A stretch of 64,000 nucleotides of DNA from Lytechinus pictus (GCF_037042905.1 NC_087256.1:29166001-29230000), one strand, 5' to 3'. Counted from the first letter of the stretch, positions 1 through 11,385 are shown. The notes: generated by a model from the sequence alone, not told the origin. Translations and numbers: made by a program.

Positions 1-91
1 TCCAAATCAGATTCTTTACCTGAAAATTTGCATATGAAAAAAAAAATAGACAAATTCTCAACTTGATGAATTGGTCAAAATCATTCACTTG

Positions 92-295
92 CAGAGTTGC
101 CAACCTGAAAAAGAACACTTCAGTATTTTTAAAGTTGAAATCAGTATTTCAGCGAGGAAATCAGTATTTTCAAAAAATATCATAGGACAACACATAAAGC
201 TGAAACTTTAAAATCAGTATTTTATATTAAACTATCAGTATTTTTCTCACTTTTCAGTACTAAATACTGAAAATCAGTACTACTTGGCAGCTCTG
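92..295. mobile_element. Short hAT-like MITE
   Basis: The ends are inverted repeats (CAGAGTTGCCAACCTG on the left, CTTGGCAGCTCTG on the right). They are flanked by a direct repeat CACTTG at 86-91 and 296-301, read as a target-site duplication. The interior carries about seven copies of a TCAGTATTTT-like motif and has no coding potential. The terminal sequence resembles hAT termini, but the visible duplication is 6 bp rather than 8, so the superfamily is uncertain. Confidence 0.6.
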
Positions 296-301
296 CACTT
301 G

Positions 302-827
302 CATCACTTATGAAGAAAAATAAAATGAATGCAAAATTGTCCACAATTCAAATAGCTATCAAACTAAATTGAATTTAAAAGTCTGAGTTCTTTATTTCTT
401 TCTTGTTCCTTCATTTCTTCAAGTCCATCTTAATCAAGCCTTTTGCATGCGTATTAAACGTCCTGCATTTAATGTCCTGTCATTTAAAATAGACTTGGTA
501 AGCGATTTGTGTGCTCTGTACTTTCTCTTGCTTGCTCACGATGTAGCTCACGATGTTGATCCATCCGAAATATCAAAGTTATGCTATATGTCTCACATCT
601 TTAGTTTCCAAATCAATTTCATCTCAATGATTTTTCACTGAAGGTATGCATAACCCTTATTTGAAGTTATTTCTATCAGCAGATGATAATTACTCAATCT
701 TGTAATTTCAATGAGGGTGTGCATAACCCTTTTTGTTGTCAAATATCAAGTAATGAATTATATTTCTAAAAGGCGGCACTAGGCTCACACCTCAGGGTGT
801 TCATAACCCTGTTTACAAATTTAGGCA
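302..827 (-). other. 3' flank of the BEL/Pao element, possible LTR region
   Basis: This AT-rich stretch lies downstream of the retrotransposon pol stop codon on the minus strand. It contains three imperfect copies of a motif reading GGTGTGCATAACCCTT on the plus strand, near 643-659, 716-732 and 796-811, roughly 75-80 bp apart; the last is 17 bases beyond the pol stop. A 3' untranslated or LTR region is expected here. I could not find a matching second LTR upstream of gag, so LTR identity is not established. Confidence 0.35.
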
Positions 828-1135
828 CTAAATCTCCTGCTCCAAAAGTAAATGCAGCTTGGTGACTGGTCTGATGAATATAGACGTTGCTGTCTTCACC
901 TTTACACTGTCTGGATGTATCTCAAGAACGCGACCCATAAGCCAGGAGCACCTAGGCGCCATCTCGTCTGCGATGAGGACCACATCCCCAATCTGTAGGT
1001 TGCGTTCTGGTTGTTGCCATCGTTGACGCTGTTGTAAGGTTGGTTAATACTTGCGTAGCCATCTCTTCCAGAAAAGATCAGAAAGATGCTGCATTTGTCT
1101 CCATCGTTTTCTGGCGTACACATCTGCCCGGAGGC
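828..1135 (-). pseudogene. BEL/Pao C-terminal DUF5641 module
   Basis: Reading the minus strand after the frameshift near 1125 gives [20 protein letters not shown], then an in-frame TAA near 1041, then QRQRWQQPERNLQIGDVVLI and a carboxyl end LHLLLEQEI followed by the stop at 828-830. These are hallmarks of the DUF5641 domain that closes BEL/Pao polyproteins downstream of integrase. The stop replaces one residue of an otherwise continuous module. Confidence 0.82.
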
Positions 1136-2094
1136 GGCGTTGTCACCTGTTTCATCAGTAGTAGACTGTTTGGTGTCAATACTTCCAGATCATCTGGATC
1201 ATCAGAGACTCGTGTGAGAGGCCTGCTGTTAATGATTGCCTCGACCTCGCACATCAGTGTATGAAGCTGTTCCTCAGATTGACAAGTCCTTAAATACTGC
1301 TCAGTCAAAATAGCGTGCAGTATTTTCCTGATGGTGCTAATTTGTCTTTCCCAAACACCACCTTGATGTGAAGCAGTGGGAGGGTTGAAAGTCCACTCTA
1401 TTCCTTGATTAGCAGTGAAATGCAGGATTTCGTCTTCATTCCATTCCTTCAGAGCTCTTTTCAGTTCAGCCTGGGCTCCCACTAAATTGGTGCCATTGTC
1501 TGAGAACAATTTCTTGATAGGCCCTCTTCTGCTTATCATACGACGAATGGCATCGATACACGAGCTCGTCTCAAGACTCTCGGCTACCTCTATATGGATT
1601 GCCCTACTGGTCATACAGGTGAAGACAACTCCGTACCTTTTTCTCGTTGATCGTCCACACTTAATGTCGAATGGCCCGAAATAGTCCATCCCTACGTTAG
1701 TAAAGGCTGGTTTGGTAGCTTCAAGTCTAAATGATGGGAGATCTGACATCTTCTGCTTGCCGAGTCTAGCCTGGTACTTGCGGCAGTTAACACATTTCTT
1801 TAACATGCTCCTTACAACAACACCAGCACCAAGAATCCAATATCTTTGTCGTATCTCTGCCAACACATGATTCAGTCCTTGGTGTCCAACTCTGTGATGT
1901 ATATGTCTCACAAGAAGTGAAGTCGCATGATGCTTCTTGGGCAATATTACTTGGTGTTTGGCTTCACTAGGTATCATTGCATGTCTTAACCGTACTCCTA
2001 CTCGAAGCAGGCCATCTTGGTAAACTGCGTCTAGCTTGTACAGTCGTGATCCTTTTGTAACTTTAGGGACTGAATTACCTGAATCTAATGACAC
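1078..2094 (-). pseudogene. BEL/Pao integrase
   Basis: This 338-codon frame contains an N-terminal HHCC zinc-binding region (HIHHRVGHQG, then CVNCRKYQ) and the DDE catalytic core: Asp in GMDYFGPFD, Asp in FSDNGTN and Glu in GGVWERQ. Towards the end the EAIINSRPLT and LTPNSLLLM blocks are typical of BEL integrases. The frame is lost near 1125, where the DUF5641 module continues in another phase. The catalytic triad is intact, but the protein is cut off from the rest of pol by frameshifts on both sides. Confidence 0.88.
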
Positions 2095-3324
2095 TCAACT
2101 CCTCTGAGAATGCATGACTCTGTACATGAAAAATGACCTTTTCAGCACTTTCAATTTCCTTGGCAGATAAGGTATTGCCTTTATCTTGGATTGGTGTCAT
2201 CTTTGTCACTTTCCCTTGGAGAACTTTCTTCAGTCTAAGCCACCATGCAATTGCCCTTCTTAGCCTGGTCCATTCCGAGAAGTGTGTGATCAGTTTGTCA
2301 ATGCAGTCTTCATGATCACAGCTTGATGCAAAATTATGCATTCCTTTTGTCCTCTTTACTTCCAGGTCATCATCATCAATCCCTTGCTTCTCGCTTGGAA
2401 ACGTAGGCCAGAATTCTTGTGGCTGTTGAAGAAATTCTGGTCCGTTAAGCCATCTCGAACTCTCCTTCAATTGACTTGCAGGCATGCCCCTTGAAAGGAT
2501 ATCTGCTGGGTTCAAGGTCGAGTCAATATGGTACCATTGATCCATCTCGGTAGCATTATGAATGATAGCAAGCCTGTTAGATACAAAGGTATGGAACCTC
2601 TTATCCTTGTTTTGAATGTAATTCAAAACTATCATGCTATCTGTCCAAAATGTTGACTTGGTGATAGGAAAGTCCAGTTCTCTCCTGATCATGGTGTCCA
2701 TCCTTGTTGCAAGGGTAGCAGCCATTAGCTCAAGTCGTGGCATGGTTGACTTCTTCAGTGGAGCAAGACGTGTCTTGGCCATTAGCAGACTGCAATATAC
2801 TTGACCATCTTCACTTGTCATCATTAGATATGTCATAGCTCCATAAGCAACTTCTGAGGCATCCGCAAAGTTATGGAGTTGGTAATTTGTTACCTTACCG
2901 AAGTTATGAGGCTTTACACATCTGTTCACCTCAAATTCTTCCATCTCTGGTAGTTCATCCAACCAAGTCTTCCATTTCTGTGCCTCTTCAACTGGAATGG
3001 GTTCATCCCAGCCTAACTTCTGTCTTGCAAGACCATTCTTGCTTGCAGCACACATGGACTGGCATATCCTAGGGGATCATAGACTGAAGATACTATACCG
3101 AGTAATCCTCGTCGAGTTGAAGGCTTGTCCTTTGGGTTGATCTTGTAGGTAAAGCAGTCCTGCTCTATGTCCCATCTCATAGCCAGAGCACGTTCAACAG
3201 GTAGGGCTTCATGATTAAGATCAAGTCCTGCTACTTGTTTTGCCCTATCTTCCAAAGGGATAGTCTGAAGGACTCTTGGGTTGTTACTTAGCCACTTAGC
3301 TAGACAAAATCCTCCCTTCTGAAG
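2075..3324 (-). pseudogene. BEL/Pao Pao-domain and RNase H region
   Basis: The frame at 3013-3255 carries the Pao-family block RRGLLGIVSSVYDPLGYASP. A frameshift near 3045 joins it to the 326-residue frame at 2075-3055. That frame shows the four RNase H acidic positions in order: FADASEVAYGA, PRLELMAA, WTDSMIVL and NPADILSRG. RNase H would remove the RNA strand during reverse transcription. The spacing of the motifs is normal for BEL/Pao. A further frameshift near 2090 separates it from the integrase. Confidence 0.88.
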
Positions 3325-3972
3325 TTACATTCTGAGTTCTGCAACAAGTTTGACAGCCTTTTCCTCATCCTGTAGTGACACCAGGCAGTCGTCAAACCAC
3401 CTTTGCTGCATCACTAGTAAACTGTCCATGATTATCTTCAGCTGTTCGTCGCATAGCGAAATTACAGCAACTGGGGCTCCATGTGCCGCCGAACAGATGG
3501 ACACACATCCTAAATGCCTTGGGGGTCTCTTCCAGGTTTCCACCAGGCCACCATAAAAATCTGAGTACATTTTGATCTTCAGGGGGAACTCTAACCTGGT
3601 GAAACATTGCCTCTTTATCTGCTTAGAAGCACAGTCAAACACTATGCGAACCTTTCCTGGTTTCATCGGGTGGAATACCGGATGATGAGGAATGTACCAG
3701 GTAACAGCTTGAGCTTGGTCATCCCATTCAGATACTTCTTCTGCATAGCCTTTCTGAAGAAGGTCGGATATGCCTTCCTTGTATTTTTCATGAAGATGGG
3801 TGTCTCTTTCTAGCCTTCTTCCAAGAGTCTGAAGTCGATGCTCAGCTACACAACGGTTATCTTGAAGACTAGGGGGGCGCTCCTTGAAAGGTATGGCTAG
3901 TTGGTAGTGACCATTGTCCAAAGTGATGGTGTTCTCCCAGATGTTGACTGCTTTCCTGTCGTTAAATGACAT
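3325..3972 (-). pseudogene. BEL/Pao reverse transcriptase, broken
   Basis: The frame carries RT landmarks: the [13 protein letters not shown] block and, near its end, FDDCLVS, a divergent form of the catalytic Y-x-D-D box. The middle of the domain ([27 protein letters not shown]) is read in another phase at 3392-3607, so at least two frameshifts lie inside it. Between the FDCASK block and the MFHQVRV block the spacing is about 40 codons shorter than is usual for this family, indicating an internal deletion that removes an aspartate-bearing strand. The TAA at 3325-3327 is in phase with the Pao frame that follows. The enzyme cannot be functional. Confidence 0.85.
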
Positions 3973-5597
3973 ACCTCTCTCATCATCGAATAGGGAATTC
4001 TCATCTTCATCTTCCAGAACTTCTGGACTTGCTCATCAAGAGAGGTGTCTCCTTGAATGAAATTGGTAGAGGCATCACATCTCCCTCTTGAAGCAATCGG
4101 GCCATGAAGTGACCACCCTAGAGCAGTTCTAACAGCATAAGATCCCTTGTCTCCTTTGCGTACTTCTAAGGGCATCAGTGCTCTTGGAGAATCTTGACCA
4201 ATCAATAAGCCAACTTCATGTTCCCCTGCCAAGGGGATATCAATACCTTTTAGATATGGCAGGTTGATGATGTCTTCCCTACAGGCCATGTGAGAATTCT
4301 GAATGTTCAATCTCTTCCGAGTGCAGACATGAGGAAGGTAAATCCGGTCTGTGGATGGCCCAGAGTCTACCACAAGGCTGCCCACTGATGTGTCAATGTG
4401 ATCATCTCTCTTACCCATAGTTGTCAGGCGAAGTCGATTACTTCTTTCTCTAGCTCCCAGATGATGTGCTAGTGCCTCTGTACAGAATGAATGGGTTGAT
4501 CCACTATCCAACAGAGCATACGTTTGAATAAAATTCTTGCCATCACTTTGTACTCTTACTGGAACAATTGGAAGAACACTCCGCTTGCCGGCCCCTGTAG
4601 CATCACTGTCTACATAACCATTAGAGGCCCCATCACTTGTTAATTGTCCTTCCTGACTCTGTGGGGGATCTTCGACTTGATTGTCAGGTGCTCTTGATGG
4701 TGCCTTCTTCGTCTGATGAAGGAACTTGGTATGCTTCCTTCCACAACCTTCAACAGAACAAGTTCTGTTCAAGTTGCAGGCTGACAACATATGACCAGGA
4801 CGAAGGCAGTTAAAACATAACCGGTTCTCTTTAGCAAACTGAAGTCTCTTCTCTGGTGGCATTTTCTTGAACCGAACATAGCCAAGAAGTGTATGTTTTT
4901 CTTGACAGATCAGACAGGGCTTGATGTTGACCGGAGCTGGACTACTAGAGGTAGAGTACGAGCTTCTCTGACCCTGTGTCTTAGATGCCTTCTTGTCCCA
5001 TGTTTTCTTGGGATATGATTTCCACTGGTCTTTGGATCCAGGCTTCAGATCAGTCAGTCGTCCATATACTGGATCATTCTGTTGGGCTGAAGTTTCCTGT
5101 ATGAAGGATAAAAGGTCCTCAATCTGTGGCAGCCGATTCTGCTTCCTGATAGTGGCTACCACCTTTAACCATTGGTCCTTTAAGGAGAAAGGAAGTCTCT
5201 CGACAATCCGCAAGATGACACTCTGGGGTGACAGCTCAGACATATAGCCCATAGCATCTAGCATTTGAATGCAAATATGAAGTTCATCTGCTAGATCTTG
5301 TAGAGCCTTCTTATTGTTGGTCTCAATCTTTGTAGCTTGAGTAACTCTCTGAATCCAAGCACCTGCTATCTTGTAAGGGTTGCCAAATCGTTCTTTCAAC
5401 ATCTGCTTGGCTTTCTTGTAACCAACAGTGGGATCCATTACCATGCAGGCTTGTAGCAACTTATGAGCCTCACCAGTGCAGAAATGAAACAGGCGTGTCA
5501 GCTTAGCAGAATCATCCACTGTAGTCTTGTCCACACTGTTTTCAAAGGCTCTCCAAAATTCCCAATACCTCAAGGGGTTGCCATCGTATTTCATCAA
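3897..5597 (-). pseudogene. BEL/Pao gag (DUF1759), zinc knuckles and aspartic protease
   Basis: The 566-residue frame opens with the DUF1759 signature (MKYDGNPLRYWEFWRAFENS), a Gag-like domain over residues about 1-160. A cysteine/histidine cluster follows at about 225-290, including CFNCLRPGHMLSAC, a CCHC knuckle. Next is a retropepsin-like DUF1758 domain whose active-site motif is LLDSGSTHSFC near residue 362. The frame then leaves the true coding phase: near 4005 the reading must shift to continue into the RT region, so the last 40 or so residues are out of frame. In an intact element this would be one polyprotein with the frames on either side. Confidence 0.88.
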
Positions 5598-5645
5598 ATC
5601 AGCTTGAGGTAGTGTGACAGATTCTATCAGCCTTCTCTGTTGCTG

Positions 5646-6050
5646 CTAACCTTCATGAATTATCTTCATCATCGACTCTGATGGGTCAGGACGAGGATAT
5701 GGCAGGGTATCATCATTGGCTGGCTGAATGCCTGAAGGGAGAATATCTGGTAATCCTGATTTGTCCTCAGATGCTCTATACACCTCCTCCTCTGCTTCAG
5801 CACTAGCAATCTGCGATTTCAGCTTTAGCTCAGCCATCCGCTGCTGTAATTGCAGAGTCTGTAGTTCCAATGCCTGTTGCTCCTGCAACAATTGAGCTTG
5901 AGCCATCAGAGCAGCCTTTTTCGCAGCTGCATCCCTCCTAGCCCTTCTGCTAGTCACGGAGCTCGTAATACTTTGACCACAGTTGCTCGCAGAATCTTCA
6001 GGTCTAACATCGGGTGCTGCAGCCCCAGCTGACTTTGGAATGTCACTCAT
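5646..6050 (-). pseudogene. BEL/Pao gag, N-terminal part
   Basis: This 134-codon frame begins at an ATG and ends at a TAG. Its first 40 residues are Ser/Ala-rich. Residues about 40-95 are strongly helical and Gln/Leu/Glu-rich (QLLQEQQALELQTLQLQQRM), which suggests a coiled coil, as is usual at the N-terminus of BEL Gag proteins. The next gag frame starts 48 bases downstream in the same reading frame, so a single TAG codon divides the protein. The simplest explanation is a nonsense mutation in a dead element. Translational readthrough is possible in principle but nothing supports it here. Confidence 0.8.
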
Positions 6051-7655
6051 CTTTGATCCAAAAGTTCATAGCTTGTTATTGAACTAATGTGGAGGTTGGC
6101 GTTTGTGACAAGATGACTAACTCAAATTTTGGAAATGTTCTAACAACTCTGGAGTGACGATTTAGTGACAACAAGATGAGTACCAATATTATCACACGAG
6201 TTCGACGTTTCTTCAAGACTTTAATGACCATTGCAGTTATCTCTAACTTGAACTTGGAACTGTTCAATCTGTAATTCAATGACACAGAAAAAGATATACA
6301 ATGTATCAGTTGTCAGTTAACAAAACTGTCATTATGAACTAAATGTGTCGCCATAAATATGTAAACTTTGTCTTTCTGATTACTTTAACTCATATAAACT
6401 CACTCATCAGAAATGAATTATTTGTCAGCCACTGCATAATAATCTGACTATAAACCTGTGCCTCAGTCTATAAATTCTTTATCTATCTTGTTTTTATAAT
6501 TGACATCTGCTGTAATGACCTTGCATGTGTATGTGATGTATTTATCCAAAATAAATTTATATCTGCTCTGAATGCCCACAAAATATGCATCCTGCATGTC
6601 TTGCCTTATTTGTCTTGTGTCGCGTCAAATGCAAATATCTATGACATTCAGTCTTATAAACCCATAACATACACATGCACTGCCTACCCTACACTGCAGC
6701 CATACACAATAGCCAACAAGCCCTTTAATTCCTAGAAATGTGTCAAAAGGTCACCTAACGTGCATTACGATAGCCATCCATTCATGTACTGTTTCACTTG
6801 GCTGGTTTTACATTTCAAAGCTTTCTATGAAACACTTCAGTTATCTTAATCTAGCTTCACTTTCATTTATAACCTTCGGAAGCTCATACAAGTCAATGCT
6901 TTATCGCATACGCTGTACCATGTATAACGAATCATATATTCTATGTGATAATGCCAAGTTTTGAACCAAAAATACACATTATTTATGATCATATTTTATA
7001 CCTCTACTGGCACTAATCATTAAACTAAATATTATACTACGGAAATATGAAGATAAATTCAACTTACAACATTGGCATCTCCAGATTAACATGAATTTTA
7101 GAAACAATCCCAAAATGACTTTCATTCTATCTCATAGAAAATTTAGATCCTCGATAAATCAACTACGCCCTCACTCGGCATGTTCGAGAAACGAATCCAA
7201 AACTCTCGCTTCTGACGTCATCGCAAAAATTCAGAAGCTCATATTTACACATGAGCGCTGAAAGGCAGCTCGAGCTAAAGCCGGGGTTATAATAATAATA
7301 ATATCGCGCCTCGGAATAGAATATTTCTAGATAGATGGTGCCATATGAATGCCTATTATTATTATTATACAAATTTTGTCCATAAGCAATACTTAAGTTC
7401 TCTGAATCTTGGACTAAAAAAAGAAGTATGAGAACATTACTGAACAATGTGTGACATTTATTCATTAAGGATGATACATTTTGTTAGGTTTGCCTTATAA
7501 ATTGACAACAACTACAAAATAGTCTAGCACTCTGTGTCATTGCAATACCGGTTCCATTTTTTCACGGTTTATTAAAGGAGTGACACGCCGTTCTCTTATG
7601 TTACACATACACATGCGCTGTGAATAAGCATATATCGTCAGCATAGAGCGCGATA
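6051..7655. other. No gene recognised; AT-rich flank
   Basis: This includes whatever leader and 5' LTR the BEL element once had, but I could not match it to the 3' side. Two short TAA/ATT runs occur at about 7287-7300 and 7358-7371. The small open frames present have no recognisable similarity. Confidence 0.4.
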
Positions 7656-8221
7656 TCACAACAGTTTTGTCAATTGTTCCTGGATAACAACATCAGTGCC
7701 TTTCAATCTCCGACGACGAGAGATTACGGAATGTCAGATTCTATAGGATGTAAATTTCACAACAATCGGACGCACTCCAGGCATTCCATTCTTCCTTTAG
7801 TTTTAGGTTATTTATTCAGGTCACCGACTAGATGCGAGCGATCTATGTCATCCTTCGAAATATTCACTCCTAGGGAATCCTACGCTAACTGGCAGATGAC
7901 GTCATCCGTTGATTCATTATCCTGCTCTTCAATACCAAATATCTGAAGACAATCCCTTCGCAAATACTGATCGAGGTCAGCTACAGATAAGCGAAGGTTA
8001 TTGATTATGAAGCATTGATCCGTAACAATAGATGTGAAACGATGAATCTCGTCAGCCTGTGACTTGTTCTTGATTTCGGCATCAAGCATCCTGGCCTCCT
8101 GTTCATCCATACGATAAAGTAACGCATGAAATTCCTTTTGTACAGCCTCATAAGTAGTGACATTGATAGATTCAAATAGTTTTTTGTTCTCGTTCTGAAA
8201 ACGCTCAAACATTTCATTCAT
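7656..8221 (-). pseudogene. LINE ORF1-like protein remnant
   Basis: The minus strand starts with a helical region (MNEMFERFQNENKKLFESIN..., residues 1-80) suited to a coiled coil. It continues into DLDQYLRRDCLQIFGIEEQ, LGVNISKDDIDRSHLVGD and RPIVVKFTSYR, then a basic run RRRRLKGTDVVIQEQLTKLL. That series is the RRM-like and C-terminal RNA-binding part of ORF1 proteins of L1/Tx1-like non-LTR retrotransposons. A stop follows at 7880, and at least one frameshift and further stops occur before 7656, so it is a dead fragment. No reverse transcriptase lies next to it. Confidence 0.75.
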
Positions 8222-8389
8222 AAGTCTCTGGGTGTGGTCATTGGTCTGACCTACAGTAGATGCTATGTTGGATGATGTGAAAAAAAAACAGACCTTCTGT
8301 AGGAGAAAAATATAATTTAATGAAAATGTACTTAAAGATATATATATCAGAATATATAGCTAGTTCCTTCTCTCCTTATCCCTATGAAA

Positions 8390-8740
8390 CGTGCATGCAG
8401 CTAGCCCGGCGGCACGACTGACGGGCGCGCTAGCGCAGAGGCGATGGTCGGACAGCGAGCTGCGGCTGCTTTTCACCAAAATTGCGACCGGAACGGCGTA
8501 CCGGAAAATATGCGAAGCCCTGGAGCGGATTTTTTTCTTCTTTTTTCTCGAGAAGAAGAAAATGCTATGCTTTGGAGCGGCTTTCTTTGTTCTTTTTCTC
8601 AATAAGACAAAAATGCTATGCCTCGGAACGGAAATTTGCGTGTAAAAATGGGGGTCCCCTCCGCGGCACATACCCACTATGCATTATATACTGAGTGCCC
8701 TTCCCCGGGGCAGACCCTCCGTCAAGTGTTATCACATGTT
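8390..8740. repeat. GC-rich block with a 51-bp tandem repeat
   Basis: A block unlike its AT-rich surroundings. Two units of about 51 bp, starting GGAGCGGATTTTTTTC and GGAGCGGCTTTCTTTG and both ending near AAAATGCTATGC, are followed by a partial third unit. The first unit holds a hairpin around TTCTCGAGAA. The open frames here on both strands are low-complexity products of the repeat and are not genes. Confidence 0.5.
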
Positions 8741-9066
8741 CATTACAGGTTTATAAAATACAGTCGATATGACATACTCACGAGCTCCTCAACAGATTGA
8801 ATCGGTAATGGTATTCAGATATTCTAAAAGTATATGAACTAATGTCATGCAGTTAGAGGTTTGGGTTCCAAGGAAGTTGCAGAGAAAGATACTCTAACGA
8901 AGTGGTAAAGGTCTTTGGCTCTTTGCACAATATACATATACTTAGGTCTCGAAATATGTTGTTACAACAAATGAGGAACGTTAGAAAACGAACCATTGGA
9001 ACAAGTTAGAACACATTTGTATGGATTCCAATATGCACGGTAAAATTTACAATGATAACTCGTAAT

Positions 9067-9172
9067 CACAAACTCTATCTCTTAGCTGTAACTCTCGAAA
9101 ACCTCGAATACTGTAATCTGGAACTCTATCTCGAACCGTAACTCTCGAAAACCTCGAAATTGAACTCTATAT
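9067..9172. repeat. Two-copy tandem repeat of about 53 bp
   Basis: The phrase GTAACTCTCGAAAACCTCGAA occurs twice, each time preceded by AACTCTATCTC. Together they make a small imperfect tandem duplication in otherwise unannotated DNA (8741-9342). Confidence 0.55.
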
Positions 9173-9342
9173 AATTGACTGAATAGCGACCGAACATATG
9201 AGAAAATGTGTCTATAAAAAATGCAAGAAATTTGATGAATTTATTTCTTACCATAATGGCCTCTAAATGGACGAGTCGTCGTAATTCTCTGGAATTTCGA
9301 GCAGATGACCTCTCGCCAAGGTATGATGCTGCCTTGGGCAGG

Positions 9343-9933
9343 TTAAAGGAGAATGAAACCCTTGAAACTAGCTGAATCCATATCAAAGAGAAAAATCAAA
9401 GAAACATATTGTTGAAAGTTTGAGGAAGATTGAATGAATAATAAGAAAGTTATGAGCATTTGAATATTGAGATCACTAGTGCCATGTAGATCCTCCCATC
9501 GGCAATGCGACCAAGATCTGTGATATCACACACGTACAACTCCCTCATTACTTTAGTACTTATTTCACTTATATTCTCACTTTTATAGAGTCTGTCACAA
9601 GGTTAGGTGTTTTCTTTATGAGATGACAAGTACAGAGGTTTCACAACATTATATCATTGATGAATCGTTTGTCATATGATTAGAATGAGCAAAAAGAGAT
9701 GTTTTGGGGTATATTTTCAGTGTCCGAATGGGAGAGTTGTACGTGTGTGACATCACAGATCTTGGTCGCATTGCCAATGGGAGGATCTCCATAGCATTAG
9801 TGATCTCGACATTCAAATGCTCATAACTCTTTTATTGCTAGTCCTATTTTACTCAAAGTTTTGTTGATCTTATTCTTTGATTTTTCTGCTTTCACAAAAG
9901 CTAACTTGCTCCAAGAGTTTCATTCTCCTTTAA
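9343..9933. mobile_element. TTAA-flanked foldback MITE (1)
   Basis: The termini are TTAAAGGAGAATGAAACC and GTTTCATTCTCCTTTAA, so the element is bounded by TTAA on both sides. The terminal inverted repeats extend well over 150 bp, including the pair around 9530 and 9760 (GATCTGTGATATCACACACGT against its complement). A box reading AATAAGAAAGTTATGA lies about 105 bp from the left end and its complement about 105 bp from the right. No open frame is present. TTAA targets are typical of piggyBac- and Kolobok-type transposases. Confidence 0.82.
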
Positions 9934-10571
9934 CATTACTGTACATCATCAACAAAACCTACATCTTGTCACAGCAAAGTGGAAAATCAAGTGGTTGGCG
10001 GGCCCCGGGGACGGATTAGCCCCACTCTCATGATCACCTGTCCTGCTTTCATGCCTTCCATTCACCTTTACAGTACATTTACAGTATGACCTACTTCTAA
10101 TCAAATGTCAAATATTCGCACATGAAACAAAATTCAAATCTATCGATCAGGAACATTAATTTGAGAAACTCCTTAGACGGTTTTGTTTGTGTGTGTGTGC
10201 GGTTGCGGTATCGATATTTGTGATCGGGATATAGTTAACTCTTATAGTCCCATAACTATCAACTATTGAGTTCGCTGTCTGTGCTCTGGTCCATATGAAT
10301 TTAACCAAATCATATGTATTTTTTATTCCAAACTTAAGACATTCTTTAATTTCTTTTGCAGAATGGGGGTTATTGATTTCCAGTTTATTTTTTGAGAGGG
10401 TTACTGTCTGCAATTTTAATTTCAAAATTTGGTCTCTCTCCTTTAAAGTTTAGTTTTCCTCATTCAAAGGGTTAGTTTGGAATTAGCAGGCAGTGACAAA
10501 TTCATGGTCTTTTACTTGAAGGCAAACTTCATCCAACCGTTATATTGTAATCTTTTCATCATGATGCTTCC

Positions 10572-11385
10572 CCATATCCTAGTGGAAGATCCCTGGTGTA
10601 GTAATTCTGACTCTCGCCTTGTAAACAGAGGGACGCGTGTTCAAATCCCATCGTGGCAAGGTCAAGATAATTCTTACTCTCGCCTTGTAAACAGAGGGAC
10701 GTGTATTGCAATCCCATTGTGGCAAGGTCAAGTTAATTCTGACTCTCGCCTTGTAAACAGAGGGACGTGTGTTGAAATCCCATCGTGGCAAGGTCAAGTT
10801 AATTCTGACTCTCCCCTTGTAAACAGAGGGACGTGTATTGCAATCCCATTGTGGCAAGGTCAAGTTAATTCTGACTCTCGCCTTGTAAACAGAGGGACGT
10901 GTGTTGAAATCCCATCGTGGCAAGGTCAAGTTAATTCTGACTCTCCCCTTGTAAACAGAGGGACGTGTATTGCAATCCCATTGTGGCAAGGTCAAGTTAA
11001 TTCTGACTCTCGCCTTGTAAACAGAGGGACGTGTGTTGAAATCCCATCGTGGCAAGGTCAAGTTAATTCTGACTCTCCCCTTGTAAACAGAGGGACGTGT
11101 ATTGCAATCCCCTTGTGGCAAGGTCAAGTTAATCCACACTTTGCCACTCTCGACCCTGGTGCTAAATGGGTACCCAGTAGGATGATGTGTGAAAGTCATT
11201 GTAGCTTGTCCAGTACTGTGTGTGCCTTAATGGCAACTGACTGGAACACTCCCCAGGAAGTGGAGGATGTGTATACATTGTGTGCGAGAATGACTTATTG
11301 AATCCGATGACCACAAAAGCGCTTAGACACGGCGTACCGATGTATTAAGTGCTATGTAAAAGCGGAATATTATTATTATTAAAAT
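10572..11385 (+). repeat. tRNA-derived SINE with an expanded 66-bp head array
   Basis: The segment begins with a tRNA-like head (TGGTGTAGTAATTC, then GTGTTCAAATCCCA, a B-box-like sequence). It ends with a SINE body and tail (AATGGGTACCCAGTAGGATG, GCGCTTAGACAC, then ATTATTATTATT), shared with the SINE at 45831-46098. Between them the 66-bp head unit is present eight times at 10605-11132. From the third unit on, two variants alternate, giving a 132-bp higher-order period. Only the first unit keeps a good B box; later ones read GTTGAAATCC or ATTGCAATCC. Because 66 is divisible by three, both strands are open throughout, which is not evidence of coding. Confidence 0.8.

Larger units (their letters stand above)
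828..6050 (-). mobile_element. Decayed BEL/Pao-type retrotransposon
   Basis: Minus-strand reading frames in order encode a Gag-like region (DUF1759), zinc knuckles, a retropepsin-like domain (DUF1758), reverse transcriptase, Pao/RNase H, an integrase with HHCC and DDE motifs, and a C-terminal DUF5641 module. That order defines the BEL/Pao class. A functional element would use one long gag-pol frame. Here it is broken by a TAG in gag, frameshifts near 4005, 3600, 3045, 2090 and 1125, stops at 3325 and near 1041, and a deletion in the RT. Matching LTRs were not recognised, so the limits given are those of the coding body. It is a dead copy. Confidence 0.9.

Noticed and set aside
5646..5648. The single in-frame TAG in BEL gag as programmed readthrough
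   Set aside because: The element has many other frame breaks. One more nonsense mutation is the simpler explanation, and no readthrough structure was recognised.
8360..8694. Overlapping frames of 70-105 codons on both strands
   Set aside because: Low-complexity Lys/Phe-rich translations of a short GC-rich tandem repeat.
10605..11132. CRISPR-like array
   Set aside because: The units are contiguous without unique spacers, and the sequence is eukaryotic.
10477..11301. A 274-codon plus-strand frame and a 206-codon minus-strand frame over the same region
   Set aside because: Both are open because the 66-bp repeat unit is a multiple of three and lacks stops. The repeat is a SINE-head array, and the peptides resemble no protein.
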